DNA from: Penicillium oxalicum
Lineage: Eukaryota; Ascomycota; Eurotiomycetes; Eurotiales; Aspergillaceae
Assembly: GCF_001723175.1 (NCBI RefSeq)
Contig: NC_064650.1
Coordinates: forward strand, 3,720,001-3,784,000
Direction: 5' to 3'
DNA: 64,000 nt
Positions within the stretch are counted from its first letter, which is position 1. Each line of letters begins with the position of its first letter. Positions 21,915 to 34,600 of the stretch are shown piece after piece. Both the position numbers and the translations under genes were made by a program. Below the pieces are notes generated by a model that saw only the letters and a program-made list of their open reading frames with translations, searched no databases and was not told where the DNA came from.

Positions 21915-23595
21915 GTGAGCGGCCGAATCGAGAAAGAGATTGGCGACCGTCCCCCGCGGATTCCCTCGTGGCCAATTGAGGAAATTGACTGTGTATTAGA
22001 ATCTTCCCCCTGTCCCCTTGAAAAAAGAATGCGGGCACGTGTTTCGGAAGCGAAATACTCTGGGCGGAAATGAGAGGGGGGGAAGGGAAGGAGAGGAGCG
22101 TCTGGCAAGGAAGCTGGTATACGCCCGCCTGAAAGACTTTGGGGGCTTGGTTTGCGGGACGTGCGGACTCGCACGACTCGAGAGGATGGAGAGTGTAATA
22201 TGTAGATGGGAGATGGAAGAGCGTAGCGTGCCTTCGCTTGGCCAGTGAGAAAGGCCCCGCGTGGCAGCTCCGAAGAGTGTAGGAGCTGTGTCTCGTGTGA
22301 TAAATCAGGTACCAGTGTGATATCCACCAGTTTGTGTTTTGCTTTTACCCCATGAGTGTTAGTGCGGCAAGCACCACAAATAGCAACAACGCGCCACCGG
22401 GAGTTGAGACTGACCCGATCGAATGACGTGGTGGACAAGATTTCATGGCCATTAGGTACCAAACTGCTCGAATCATCAAACTATTTGAACCTGATGTGAT
22501 GTGGATGCGGTCGAGGAATGTACGTAAACCTTTCTTCTTCTGCTGCTGCTGCTGCTTCTGATTTGAGAGATATCTCGCCATATTCATATCTCTTTTTAGA
22601 TGCACGCGAATTACTTGTTAATCTTTTATTCGTTTCTGTTCAGGAGATGTATATAAAGGCATCAAGAAATCACCAAGTGGACCTTACGTTCGAAATAGCA
22701 GTCCTAGGTGGCCTCCAGATACACGCGATGCAACGAAATCTTCCGGTTCCGTTTGAGCGCACTGAAACCGGAAAGAAAAACACGTAGAGGAGAATAGATC
22801 ACAGCCCAAAGAGAAGACATTTGTTGTCTCAACCTCGTAGTCGACCAAGGCAGGATATGAACATCCCGACCACTGGATCTGAGGCAGACAACCGAAGCAA
22901 ATGCAGTGGGTAAAAAATGGTGCATGTTCACAAAAGCCTCCAACAAGGCTCAATGGAAAATCGAAGATCGCCACCTGTACAGTCTGTGATGAATAAGAGT
23001 CAAGAGTCGAGCCAAGTGGAGTGGGTCAAGGCCAAAGAACAGATAATGAATCAGAAAGATCAGCGGCTGCTGAGTGAGGGGAATCTAGGTGAATGACGAT
23101 CAACGAAGCGAAGCGGAAAATGGACGACTTTTCATACTCATGGTTGCATGAGTATGCCGTCCTATAAGAAGCGTATCTTGAGACAGCCTGGGAGGCGCGC
23201 GGTCACAAGACTGATTGCCTCCAGGGTGGGAGGAAAGGTAAACAAACAGAAACAATCAAAAGGGGGTGGGTGACAAATGATAATAAACAAAACGTCAGAC
23301 GGGCATATGAATTAAAAACTGTAGCGTCCAATCAGAAAGACAAGTAAGGCATTTTGGGTCGTGTCGAAGTCTCCGTGAATTGCTTCGTCGAAACAAAAGA
23401 TGCGTTCGGCAAGACGATTTACCAAAGGGTATTTTTCACTCGCGTTCAACACCGGATTGTGTTTGCAGAGCCCATGGTGGCTCTCGTCGCAAATCGACTC
23501 CATCGCTGACCTCGACAAGCTCAGATTGGGCGGAAATATATTCATGGGTGGCAAAAAGATCTTCCCACATCGATGGAAAAGCACTGGAATCTGCT
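21915..23595. other. Intergenic, 5' of glucanase and 3' of YANK kinase
   Basis: About 1.7 kb with no supportable gene. The left part is the glucanase promoter and 5' leader. A long minus frame at 21476-22462 overlaps it in the wrong frame and has no domain. A (TGC)5 triplet run lies at 22541-22555. Confidence 0.5.
22541..22555. repeat. (TGC)5 microsatellite
   Basis: Five perfect TGC triplets, flanked on both sides by CTTC-type pyrimidine sequence, in noncoding DNA upstream of the glucanase gene. Confidence 0.8.
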
Positions 23596-25706
23596 TCAGC
23601 TGATAATTTGCCGAGCTCCCTCTTTACCCAGAACTCCCGGCTCGGTGGGTTTAGGGCTACGGTCGCGGCCTTTCTTTCTGCTGAGGAACGAAAGCATACC
23701 ACTATTCGCCTGCTTGCCCTTGCCCGCCCCATCAAGACCCTCGGCGGGCAGGGTGGAACTGTGGTCTGCGAGCTCGCTCCAACTGCCGGCTTCCTCCAAC
23801 ACCATCTGTACACCACCTCCCTTGCTCATTTTGCGGGTGGCACCCCCGGGGCGAGGCGCCGGGGGTAACGGACGATGGAAGGAAGGCGCAGGAGGCATGG
23901 GTGCAGGAGGAGGCGAGGGTGATGCACGGGTCGAGGGTGAAGATGGGTGAGGAGCAGAGGCAGTGTCGTTGGGATCGGCGCTCTCGCTGTGCCCGGTCAG
24001 AGTTTCACTGTAATTATGTGAGACAGCATGATAAGGACGATCCTGGTTGGGAGGAGGAGAGTTTCGCGCAGAAGAATCCGGCTGTGAAAGGTGACGAGAA
24101 TGAGAAGTCGCGGTGGTGGGGGTAGTTGTCGTCGTCGTATTCGTGTTTGCAATAGGAAGGATGTCTTCGGGGTTGCTGCGATGGACGAGTGAGTATTAAT
24201 TCAACGAGCATGATGACAGTGTCCTACTCACGTTGTTGCAGCGATGGCGTCAGCCGCATTGCCTTGGAAAGTAGCCAGTGTATAGTCAAAGGGCATGAAC
24301 ATTGTCTCGATCAGACGGTGCAGTTCATCCTCGCGGACCTCTTTCGCGGTCGCGTCCTCACGTAGTTCGGCTCGAGGCTTCTGTCGGCGGGCACGGGCCT
24401 CCAGCGGCGCTTCTTCCAACAATAACTCTTCGAGATCGTATGTTGCATCGAAGTTGGTCTTGTCACTGGATGGGCGGAAGACTGGGGCGTATTCCTTTCT
24501 TTCAAGGGCGTCGAAATCGATATCGGCGAAGAACATGTGCGAAGTGAAACTCTCGAACCCTATGGCACCAATGCGACGACTACGGTCCTTCTCAAGTAGT
24601 GCAGACAGAGCTCGCAGACAGGGCACGGAAACAGCTGGGTTGGTGACGTAGTACTTGGGCTGGGCCTTCTTGATGCTTTCGCTGAGAGCCTCTTGAGTGC
24701 GACCTTCGAATGGGCGCTTCATGTGGCCGTTAGCCCAATCCCGCAGTCAAAGAGCTTTGAACACGTACCTTGTTGTATATGCATTCATAGAATGTGACTC
24801 CGAGTGACCACCAATCGACCTCAAAGTAGTATCCACCGCCCTCGTAAACTTCGGGGGCCAGGTAAGCCAGTGTTCCGGATTTACTGGTCAAAGGCTTTCC
24901 CGGTCGGAAGTCGGACGCCACGTTCTAAAACAAAGCCGGAGAAATGGGTCAGTGTTGTTCAAAGACTGTAGCAGCGTGGAAAACTCATACAAAATCGGCC
25001 AAATGAACGTGTCCCTCTGAATCCAGCAGGACATTATCGGGCTTGAGATCGCGGTGAATAATGCCCTGCGAGTGGATATACCTGAGAGCGCATGCAAGTT
25101 CGGCCATCCAAAACCGCACTGCCTCCTCGGTGAAACACTTTCGCGAGATATGGAAGCGCAGGTCGCCGCCGTTCATCAAGTCCACCACGATGTAACTAAC
25201 AAAGGCCGGGGTGAGCTCATTTGTGCAAGTCGAGAGTGGACTAGTCGTCGAGACTTACATGTACTCCATATCCTGAAAACTGTATCGCAAGTTGCAAAGG
25301 AATGGGTGGTTCAAGTGTTCTAACATGCGTCTTTCACGGATGATATTTCGCACGCTCTCCGACCGTACAACTGGAATGTATTGAGTGAGCCGAGTCCAGA
25401 TTGATCGACGACAAAATGTTGTAACGCGGCGATGAAAACGTACCTTCTTCTTTCCGGATGTATTTCAGAGCAAATGTCAGACCTGTGTCCTTTCTCTCCA
25501 CAATGCGGACCTTTCCGAATGCGCCTTTCCCGACCACACGGAGGAGGCGAAAGTGATTCAGGTTCACTGTGTTGCCAATGTTAATGAATCACTTCAATTT
25601 CCCCACCCTGGCTGACGGAGCTTCAAGGAATCTTGCGTCCGCACACCATGCTTTTCGACGTACCCGCATCGTTGCAAGCCACTGGCTTCCCTTGGGAATT
25701 ACCCAT
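23596..25706 (-). CDS. AGC/YANK-type (STK32-like) Ser/Thr kinase, N-myristoylation signal
   Basis: 567 residues from seven exons: 25706-25664, 25566-25444, 25370-25259, 25195-24991, 24924-24769, 24716-24232, 24175-23596. Introns are 52-97 nt. The tiny first exon starts MGNSQGKP, a good N-myristoylation signal, and joins in frame to [18 protein letters not shown]. Kinase motifs: glycine loop GKGAFG, VAIK-type Lys in [13 protein letters not shown], then LADFN instead of DFG, and [14 protein letters not shown] metal-binding motif is a hallmark of the STK32/YANK subfamily. Exon 6 continues through the C-lobe (RPFEGR, a Leu/Glu-rich stretch) to [13 protein letters not shown]. The last exon is a Thr/Ser/Pro-rich disordered tail of ~190 residues. 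The role is unknown; membrane attachment is inferred from the Gly2 signal. A GTG at 25567 that opens the second exon is not the start. Confidence 0.92.
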
Positions 25707-28700
25707 CTTGCACTGAGCTGTATATTATTCTCGGAAACTATATTCTTCCAGTATTCGTCGACCACATCCCAAGTTCAAGATCGGTCCGAGTATTGAGGTT
25801 CCTTCTTCACGAGTGCCAAGGAGGAACTAGAAGCGAGTAGAGAAAATGGGAAATTGCCGATTTGTCGATATGACGGAGTCAGCCACCTATACGTCCATGG
25901 GAGAGGACCGACGTGGAGGATCCTGAATAAAGGATCGCGAAGCGGGGTTTTCAGTGAATCGGGCCGGGCCAAATATGCAGGATCGTGGACGGAGGTCGGG
26001 AAGTTCAAGGTCAGCAAATTGTGGCGAACGAGGATCGCAGATCGCTCGACAGTGTAGAAAGTCAAGTTTGTCGGGATTGCTGCAGGAGGAGACGGGATAT
26101 GTATAATTGTGAGCCAGGCGAGGGACCGAGAGCGAAGGGGAGATCCCGAGCGCGTGCTGTTCGAACGGGAAGAAGGGTTTGAATTTGGAAAGATCGCAGC
26201 GGAGCTGGTGAGGCTATTGGCTCAACACAAATGCTTGGTATGGAACGAATTGAAGGCAGAGAGTGCAACAGATGTCTCACAGCTCTTCCAGAGTGTCGCA
26301 GAAGCTTGCAACTCGTCGGTCCTCAGACAATTGGGTCCTAGGTCTCAAAGGAAAGAAAGGGGATGCCGAGCGGTCAAGAGGCGGCAGTATGGAGAGTTTC
26401 GCAGGCGCTCGGGAGCCAATCACGCCCACTACAAGCCATGTTCACTTGTTAAGGGGGGAAACAGGCGGGCTGGACTTGTACATCGGAGGTATCGGGCTGG
26501 ACGAGTCGTGAACTAACAAACTCAACTGCAAGAGGATCTCCCACGTGAATCCTCTGGCGAGTCGATTGATGACCCCGACATCCATCTATCTGACGCCTCT
26601 AGAGATCACCTCACAACCCATCTACTGTCTTTATGATCACTATCAGCCATCTCTCTACACACATCTTTTGTCTCTTCCATGTCGACATGTTTGATCGTCA
26701 TTGCTGGTCTTCACTACAGAGGGTTTATCCGCTAGATCAGGAACTGGAGGAGCAGTGTCTTGCCGCCTATCCAGCTCCGAGGTTGTCGAGAGTTGCCGGA
26801 ACAGGCGCGCTAGACAGACCCACGGAAAAGCAAAAAAAGAAAAAGAATAAGAAAAAAGGAGAAGATGTAAAAAAGAAAAGAAAAGAAAAGAAGAAAAACT
26901 TTCTGAAAGAAAGAAAGGAGAAAGAAAGTGAAGAAGAAAAGAAAAAGAATGGAAGACCAGGCGACCAATACTACTATCCTAGAGGGACCTGTGCTAGTGG
27001 TCAGTTGGAAGAGGAAGAGGCGGCTTGTTCAGGTGGAGGCCATGATATCGCCATCCACTGGCTGCTGGGTCTCTCTTGGCGGGGGAACTCTCCGAAACTT
27101 CATCCAAGTCCTTCATTCGCCAACCGTGGCTGTGTTGATACGTCTCAACGCTGGTTCTGGCTGCAGGCTACGACGGTTTCGGATAATAAATCCCTATAAA
27201 GTTATCGGCATCTCCGTCTTTCGAGAGACGCCTCTGGGACAACCTTTTCGGTAGCCGGAGATTGCGGTGCAAAGAGGTTTCTGTATGGTCATAAAGTGGG
27301 AAAAGGCACTCTTATGGAACCTCGGCGAGAGAGAGAGAGACCACGGTATGGGCATTCGGCGTCGGGTGCTTGAGCCCATCGCAGTACAGGGCCCATAAAA
27401 GAGGTTCTCGCGCGGACCTTCTCCGGCTCTCCGGACCGCAGGTGAGAATCTTACCGGATGACGATCACGGCAGGGCTCCTTTGTCTCATGATGGCTCAGT
27501 TGGAATCGATTGAGTGCTCTACAATGACTGACCCTTTAGATGAGGTTTCTGCCGTGGCCTACTAGGCATAAGGATTGAATGGGAGCTTGTGATAAGCTTG
27601 TGAGTGCCATGAGGTTTCCTAGCTTATGTCGGTTTTGAAGCCCGAGACCCGCAACAGCATGTAGTAGCATCTGGAACTCAGCTTTAAATGTCACCCCGTT
27701 GGCCCTGGCCATTTCTCGTTCTGCAGGGCCGCCCGCCCCCCCCCAAACTGGGTGAGTTTGGATATCGCAATTGCCTTTGCCACGCGATAGACCCCCTCCA
27801 AACTTTCGCACCTCCGAAATCTCGTGGCCGCCACGTTCTTCACCGCCCTCGACCACGTCCTGGATGCAAGGATTGCAAGTCCAGCCGGTCGCTCCTCAAA
27901 TTTCGGGGCTTGACTCGGCGCGCGCAGCAGGACGCGTGTGCGCTCTTCCTATATGTAAGCCGACACGCGATCGACATATTCCAACTGGTCACATCCATGC
28001 AGGTCAAGCATCTAGATCTAGGTATATGGAACAATCATATCATGCGCCAGGGACCTGGAGTACGGCAGGGGTCGTGATGCAGTCGATTGATCACTTTCTT
28101 GCCTGCTGATGGGTTCGCGAACTTGTGGCAACGGATGACAATCTCACCCAAGCCAAAGGGGCAAGCATGCCCCGGAGGTGGGGTATCCAACACGGTCGGT
28201 TCCTTGATGTTCGTGACCCAAATTTCAGTCTTTTTGGAGATCAACAGTATCCTCGAGTCCTGACCAGTGGTCAGTCCCTTTTCACGCCATAATTCTTAAT
28301 CATCTGGGCGTCGCAGAAAGGCAGATGCTGGATCGACAGTAGCCCGTAACCTCTTGTCTAGCTCGTGATTGTCTTACCACACATCGATCTCGGTCCTGAT
28401 CCGGTGTTTCAGGCAAGAAGCACGGTTCTTCCATGGTTTCATGGTGCATAAAACTCCCGGTGGCCGACGCTGAGATGCAAAGTTTCAGATTGGGTGCCTT
28501 AACCCTGACGATCCCTGATCCTTGTCAGACCAACAGCGGGGATATGTACAGAAAGCTACTAGTACATAGCCGCGAGCTTAGGTTTCTTTTATTTACGTGT
28601 CAGTAGTGGAAATTTCAAAAGGACAACGGCTCCTTGGAATTCCATCTGGCTTATTTATTTCGTATACCAAACTACCAGTGGACCTTGTCAGCCTGTATTT

Positions 28701-29932
28701 AGTCGTCCTCTAGGTGCCAGGCCGTGCACCAACCTTAGCGCGCTGTCTGACCTACCCATTTCAAATGGATGTATTCTCCATCAAGTAATCCACAATGGTA
28801 ACATGCCCGATCCTGCTCTCTACTTCAAGCTGGGCTCGAGCGTAATATGATAAATCGCCTGCTCACCCTGTCTTTCGCGATCGGTCCGCTGTCTGACCCG
28901 CTGATCTGCCAACGGGCTAACCACTCGATGAGCGGGTGGTGTATCTGGGCGACCGGTACCTCACAAACGGCCGCCAATATCGATCAGGAGTACCGATGTG
29001 GACACAACCCTCGCCAGGCCGCGATATCCTTTACAGAAAGATGGTCGAGCACGAAAGGACCATTCACAGAAATATAGATGTGTATTTGTTATAATTGATG
29101 CATTGACTTGACATCGAATCATGGGAAGCAATTGCCTGCACCTAATCATTTTCCCGGTCAATATACAGGGCTAACGAGGCATGTCCTGATTCTCAAGGTT
29201 GCATCTTCAAACACATCATGATATCGAGATCAGTATCGAATCCGCAATCTTTCTTTTTGTTCGTCATCTTGGAAAACCGTGGACTACTAGGAATGCGGAG
29301 TTCATATTGCTAGCGTCGGATGACAGGACTGCCAAAGCCCAAACGCAGGTCAACAGTCTATGCCAACTTATGTAGTGGTCCCTGCCAGTCTGCTTACACG
29401 AATAAATACCTAGGTATCTGTCAGGCCTACCCATTCAAAGCGTCCCAGCTATCTTAGCCGGACACATCGCCAAATTAAAAGATTGCTCTACAACGATGCG
29501 AGTATGACCATGATGAGAAGACTCAACCCATTCTCTACAGATGGGCCAAGGGGCATGAGTCAAATTCTGCGCTATTGTCGGTATTCCTTGTCCATTGGAA
29601 CAGGATGAGGAGTATCATCACCCCATACCTGCTACTACCAGAGACACCAAAAGTTTCATACGTCCTGGCCTACAACAGCTCCTATCATGGCCGAGAACTG
29701 ATATAAGACTTTGATTAAGCTTTTTTTGGAAATCTGAATGAGACTGTGAGCTTTTCATGTGCTGGTGAGACCTTCTTGAGCTTGCCTCGTCACGGGATAT
29801 CCGCTCTTGCCTTTATTGCGTCCACCCAACCGTATGGTGTCCGGCAGCACCTCTGCGCTGACCTCACTCCATCCTCTCCACCTGCGTTCATATCTCACCA
29901 CAACTCTTTTAAAACACTATCTCCTTGGCATT
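25707..29932. other. 4.2-kb stretch without a supported gene
   Basis: Sequence between the divergent YANK kinase and coiled-coil genes. The open frames here (26109-26516, 26633-27199, 27688-28077 and smaller) lack recognisable domains and convincing splice continuations. A purine-rich tract lies at 26826-26952, a short GA run near 27330-27342, and a C-run near 27730-27744. Long promoters or noncoding transcripts are possible but not shown. Confidence 0.5.
26826..26952 (+). repeat. Purine-rich (A/G) low-complexity tract
   Basis: About 127 nt made almost only of A and G on the plus strand (AAAGA and GAAA units), broken by a few pyrimidines. Its translation as poly-Lys/Glu inside the 26633-27199 frame is a by-product of composition. 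Confidence 0.75.
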
Positions 29933-32900
29933 ATGAGCTCACCGGCCCCGGGTTCATTGCCAGAAACTACCCCTCAACAATTCCCGGTGCCGAAGCAGAC
30001 CTCACCGCTTCATGAGGTCCTGGGAGAGAATCACAAGCCGCCCCTCATGCAGCGGCCAAAGAGCTCCATCATAGAGAGTACGGGCTTTTCATTTGCAAAG
30101 CCATCGGTCCAGCATAAAGATTTTGCACTCAAGCCTGTGTCTCGATTGACACAGTACCGTAATGTGCCCGTTGAGAAAATCACCAGTACACAACCGCAGG
30201 TAAATGAGAAGAGGCAGATGCAGGACCGGTGAGTGTGGCCCAGACCATTCATCAAATGTACTCAGGCTTGCTTCTCACAAGCTTCTCTACCAGAGAACCG
30301 TCTGCATCTCAAGATGGCCTTGCACGACAGTCTCTGGAGCAGTACGCTGAAGATGAAAGTCCATGTCCCCGGCCGAAAAGCTCTTTCTCGTCGCGCAATA
30401 TTCCTTCCCAAGTCCGTAATTCGCCTGATATTGCCAAAATTTTCCTCACGCAGGACCAAGCTCACATTCAATTGGCAAAGAAAGCCGGGTTGGACAACCA
30501 GGTACTAGATACCGACTCGGTACCAGCGACGCAAAAGTCACTCAATAGCAGCTTAGTGGTATGTTTGAATCGAATTGCGCAGTCTCTTTTTCTAACAACA
30601 CAAAGGCCAAGGCATCCGCAACCAGTAGCGCTCGTTCAACTCGCGGCCAGTATCTTCGCAAACCCGCAACACAAACTCCATCCTTGGCAAAAGCACTCAG
30701 ACCAAAAGATGACTCTCGAGTCTCCAAGACTCGGTGTGAAAATCGAAAGTCAGCATCCCGACGCCAAGGAAGATCGATTTCGAGCAACGAGACGGATATT
30801 GTCTTGTACAGCGAGGAGGCTTTGTTTGAGATGCTCATCAAGAGGATCAGACAGCGGGAAGAGAAAGAAGTTGAAATTTCCAACACCAAGCATCGAATCG
30901 AAGCACAAAACAAAGAGCTCATGATTGAACGAGAAACACTTCGCCACCATCTAGAGGCGGCACGTCTACTGATCGAGGAAAAGCAAGCCAGCATCGACAA
31001 GGCTGACAACCGTCTGAGTGATTGGAAGCTCAGAATTCGAAAACTCAGGCAGGTCATAGACGAGCTGGGGCGAGACTATGATTCGTTATGCGAGGATCAC
31101 AAGCGATGTAAGGAGACCGCTACGCACTTGAAGCAGGAGAAGGACAATCTCTTCCGCGAGATTGGTGAAATTAAGCTGAATATCACCCGAGCGCAAGCGA
31201 TGATTGACCGGCAGCGTGAGCAAGTTTTTGAGAAAGGACAGCGCGTTGCGTTGCTACAGCAGGCCCTCTCAGTTGCTCAAGAGCAAGTGGAGTGTCTGAA
31301 GATAGATTTGACGACTGAAAGAAATCGCAGCCTCAAGTTGGAATCTTTCATTCAATACCACGCCCAGTATCAGACCAACCAGATGAGAGAAATCAGAGAG
31401 CACCAGCAAAAAACCATGCAACAGCTGGACGTGGGTCTCAAGTCTGTCTCCAGGGACGGGCATGTTTTTCGGGATGAGATACGTGCGGCCTTCAACGGCG
31501 CCCTCGCCCAAATTCGTGACCCTATCCAGAACCTGAGTGAGCGGTCTGCGGAAGGAAAGCTGGAAATTCGAGAGCTTGGGGAACGGACTCGAGACATAGT
31601 CTTCCAGTGAGCAGCATGATCATAAGAGTTCGAAGGAAAGCTAATAAATCTATTCCAGAATCGACAAGATGGCTTCGCGCCTTGCAGGAGACATCGAAAC
31701 CCATATCAGTACCAGTTCTTCTACCTCCAGGGATATTCACAACAGCTTGCAATTGATTCAGGCCCAAATTGGCCCAGAGTCACAAATTTCTCAGCAGCTT
31801 ACCGACTGTCGCATCACATATAGTTTATTCAAGGATCAGCTAGGTGCCTTCGACCCCACACTCAAAGGTTTGGAGGCTTCTGTGGACGCCGTGTCCCATG
31901 CCCACGAAGCCATTCTGCATCAATGTCAAGAACTTGGCGCAATGCTCGAAGAGATGAGGGCCTTAAGATCAGTCTCCGAGAAAGATCGCCAGCTGGTAGA
32001 GACGCAGCTGACAGAAAATGTCGCAGAAAATGTAAAACTCCAAAGTCAAGCCGAATCATTGACTTCGACTATTGAAAGTCTCAAACAGCTGAACCTCAGC
32101 AAGGATGCTCGGATCACAGGATTAGAGCAATCGCTCGCTGATGCAAAAGAGCGACTGAAAATGTATGAGACTCGCATGCACGCTTTGGAGAACGAGCAGA
32201 AAACTTGGACCGACACAATGGAATTGAAGCTGCAGCAAATCCGTCAAGATGTGACCGATGAATGCGCCCTCTCTCAGAGGCAATTAGAGGCTCGGCATGA
32301 GCAAGAATTGCGGGCTCTCCGGGCAGAAAAGCAAGCCTATGAGAAAGGAGCTGGGGCTTTATTGACTGATGTGGATAAAGCCAAGGACACTCTAGTAAGT
32401 CGTCTATGAGTCGCGCGAAACATGCCTGTGGCTGATGGGAACAAAGCTTCAGGCCAAGGAATTACTGAATGATCGTCAAACCGAACGCGAGACTCTGGTA
32501 TGTTCGAGGCACAGCTTCAGGTTGTAGACCTAGACTGATTCTATCAGGCACATGAAGCGGATCAGCGAATTCAGGAGCTTAGCCAAGCTTGCGCGGAGCA
32601 GATGGCTCAAATTGAGGCCCAGTCAGTCGAGATAGAGAAACACCAAGCAGCTGAAGCAAGCTCGTGTCTCGAAAGAAACGGTCTTGAAGAGCAGCTGAGG
32701 CAAGCGCAAGAACGGATTCACGTGCTCGAGCAAGCCTCTTTTTCCCAATCAGCGGAAAAGGCGTGTTCTAATGTATCACCCACGAGTATCGTTCCGTTTT
32801 CCACCATCAGTAATCGACTGTCACCAATGAGGAGTGAAACGCAATTTGAGGAGCCAGCAGACTTTACGATGCTGTTCATGTCAGATGAGTTTCCACTGTT

Positions 32901-33417
32901 TACGACGCCCGCAGACCAAGCAAAGATGAATACACCAAAGAATGTCGACAGAAGCGATGACCATCATGAGCAAGAAAATATTCCACCGACTACCGAGATA
33001 GATGCCACGAAAGTCTTCGACATTCCCCAAGATATGGACTCGCCTTCTCAACGAGCAAATACGAAGCGTAAGGCAGTCAACTTTTTGCGATGTCGAAAAC
33101 AGAGCAGTGAGAAACCAAATGAGTCAGATACCACCGGTGCTGGCTTTACTGGTAGTCAAGAAGATCCCAAACGACCAGAGGTACATGGCGCTCAGCAACC
33201 AGCTCAGGCCAAAAAGCACGTGAACAAGTGGACATACAGTCGAGTTCAAGCTTTGGAGAATGAAATGCAACAGGAGCAACCTCCCACGGTGGGCCGGGCT
33301 GCATCATCTGCACAGCGACGACCAGGCCTCAAAGGATTTGTCTCGGTATCGAGTAGCACGGAAACGGGGAACCGTACCAACACTCGGGGTCGGGGGAAGC
33401 GAGGTTCGAAAGGTTAG
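29933..33417 (+). CDS. Large coiled-coil protein of unknown function
   Basis: 1070 residues from six exons: 29933-30228, 30294-30558, 30606-31606, 31659-32394, 32453-32497, 32548-33417. Introns are 47-65 nt, two with clear CTAAC/CTAAT branch sites. I do not recognise the family. The N-terminal ~220 residues are basic and Ser/Pro-rich (PKSSIIESTGFSFAKP). A heptad-like coiled coil runs from about 285 to 850 with only short breaks (KRIRQREEKEVEISNTKHR; ERLKMYETRMHALENEQ). The C-terminal ~220 residues are polar, with an acidic DFTMLFMSDEFPLF patch, NTKRKAVNFL, KHVNKWTYSRVQALE and a Gly/Arg-rich end. There is no signal peptide or membrane segment. A nuclear or cytoskeletal scaffold (spindle, chromosome axis or septum) is plausible from shape alone. 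The 45-nt fifth exon is unusually small. Start ATGs at 29807 or 29834 are open in frame but less likely. Confidence 0.82.
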
Positions 33418-34233
33418 CAAGCATCTCTCACTCATCATTGTCAGATGGATCTTGCTGATTTGCTTCCTTCCATTCGGCGGATACAGGCGACCGTTACAAT
33501 GCTCGGTTCAGCCGAGGTAGCCGAGCAGCATAGCGGTCTGCGAGTATTCGTGACAGCTGAATTGCTGGGTTTGGTTATTGCCAGGGTAGTGATTCCCTTG
33601 GCATATCACTATCTTGACTGGAGCGTCTTCAGCAAAGGCAGGGGGCGTCCCTTTTATAAACTCTATGGCACGGGAAGCTCCTGATATTAATTCCTTAGGG
33701 GCCTGTGACCTACCAATGTATGGTTCAGATATGACTCGCATTTTATTTAACGTACCGAGAGAACCTTGAACCGGTCTGTCCTGTATGTTAAGCGGGAATG
33801 ATTACCTCAAAAAGGCAGGCTTTGAAAACAAAATGACAAGTGGTATTTCTCGAACATTATTACAGCCATGTTCGCAATGCTCAAAACGCCAGAAAGAGAG
33901 AATGTTCATCCAAGCTGAAGCGAGCAGGGCGCCCTCTTCGCACATTCTCAAAATAAAATAGTGTACATGTTCGATCTATCGACTCGTGGATTTGCCAATC
34001 ATAACTAGCACACTCCTTTGGTATGCGCCAAATATCCATGGAAGACGAGCCACATTCGTTTTTTTTTCCGCAGGCGCATAAAGAGATGAGGATTCGTAAA
34101 AGGGGGGGGGGGGTCCGAGTCCCCCATGTGCCCTGCGGTCTGTCGCGCGAGAGGGTGGTTGCGACGAGCGCCGTAGTGTGCTGAATGTATTGAAAGAGGA
34201 GGTATACTGAGAATTCGGAGAGATGATCGCCAT
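33418..34233. other. Convergent 3' intergenic region
   Basis: This lies between the coiled-coil gene and the bL33m gene. A G-run of about ten lies near 34102-34113. Small frames around 33445-33741 carry no recognisable domain. Confidence 0.55.
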
Positions 34234-34600
34234 CTATTTTGCCTTTCCGCCCTTGGTGGCCTCCAGGAAGAGCACCTTCTTCTTGACAACGGGGTCGTAC
34301 TTGAGCATGGAAAGCGGTCGATGCGTACGAGGCCGGATCATGGTGCGGTAAAACCCGGTCATGGCCATGGAGATCAACCGAACGGTGATGGTACGAGACT
34401 TTGCTATTGAGGAGAAAGCAATTAGCACGGACCGGGAATCATTGAACGTTCTCCATGCTTGGTCTCTCCGACGGGCTGCATCTCGGGGTTCCAGAGCTGG
34501 CTGGAGCGATCGAGCTGGCAGGCGTCGGACTCCACATATCGATACGAGAGGCAAAAATTGATCGTGTAGGATCAGAGACTGACGAACCTTTTTTCGCCAT
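34234..34600 (-). CDS. mrpl39: Mitochondrial large-subunit ribosomal protein bL33m
   Basis: 60 residues from a 13-nt first exon (34600-34588) and a second exon 34403-34234, joined across a 184-nt intron, long for this window. The product begins [18 protein letters not shown] and continues with [18 protein letters not shown] and [14 protein letters not shown]. This is the typical bacterial-type L33 fold, small and very basic, part of the mitochondrial large ribosomal subunit. The yeast counterpart is Mrpl39; the symbol is by homology. The alternative long minus frame at 34554 is an artefact of reading through the intron. Confidence 0.92.

Noticed and set aside
21476..22462. 328-codon minus frame overlapping the glucanase start
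   Set aside because: It is a different frame of the same repetitive exon plus its leader. No domain.
24295..24651. 118-codon Ser/Arg-rich plus frame
   Set aside because: Antisense to exon 6 of the YANK kinase gene, which has clear homology.
25848..25923. Plus-strand MGN start (a second myristoylation-like word) upstream of the YANK gene
   Set aside because: The frame stops after about 25 codons with no splice partner. It is chance similarity to the real MGN start on the other strand.
26633..27199. 188-codon Lys/Glu-rich frame
   Set aside because: It is driven by the A/G tract. No domain, no splice partner, and composition unlike the neighbouring real genes.
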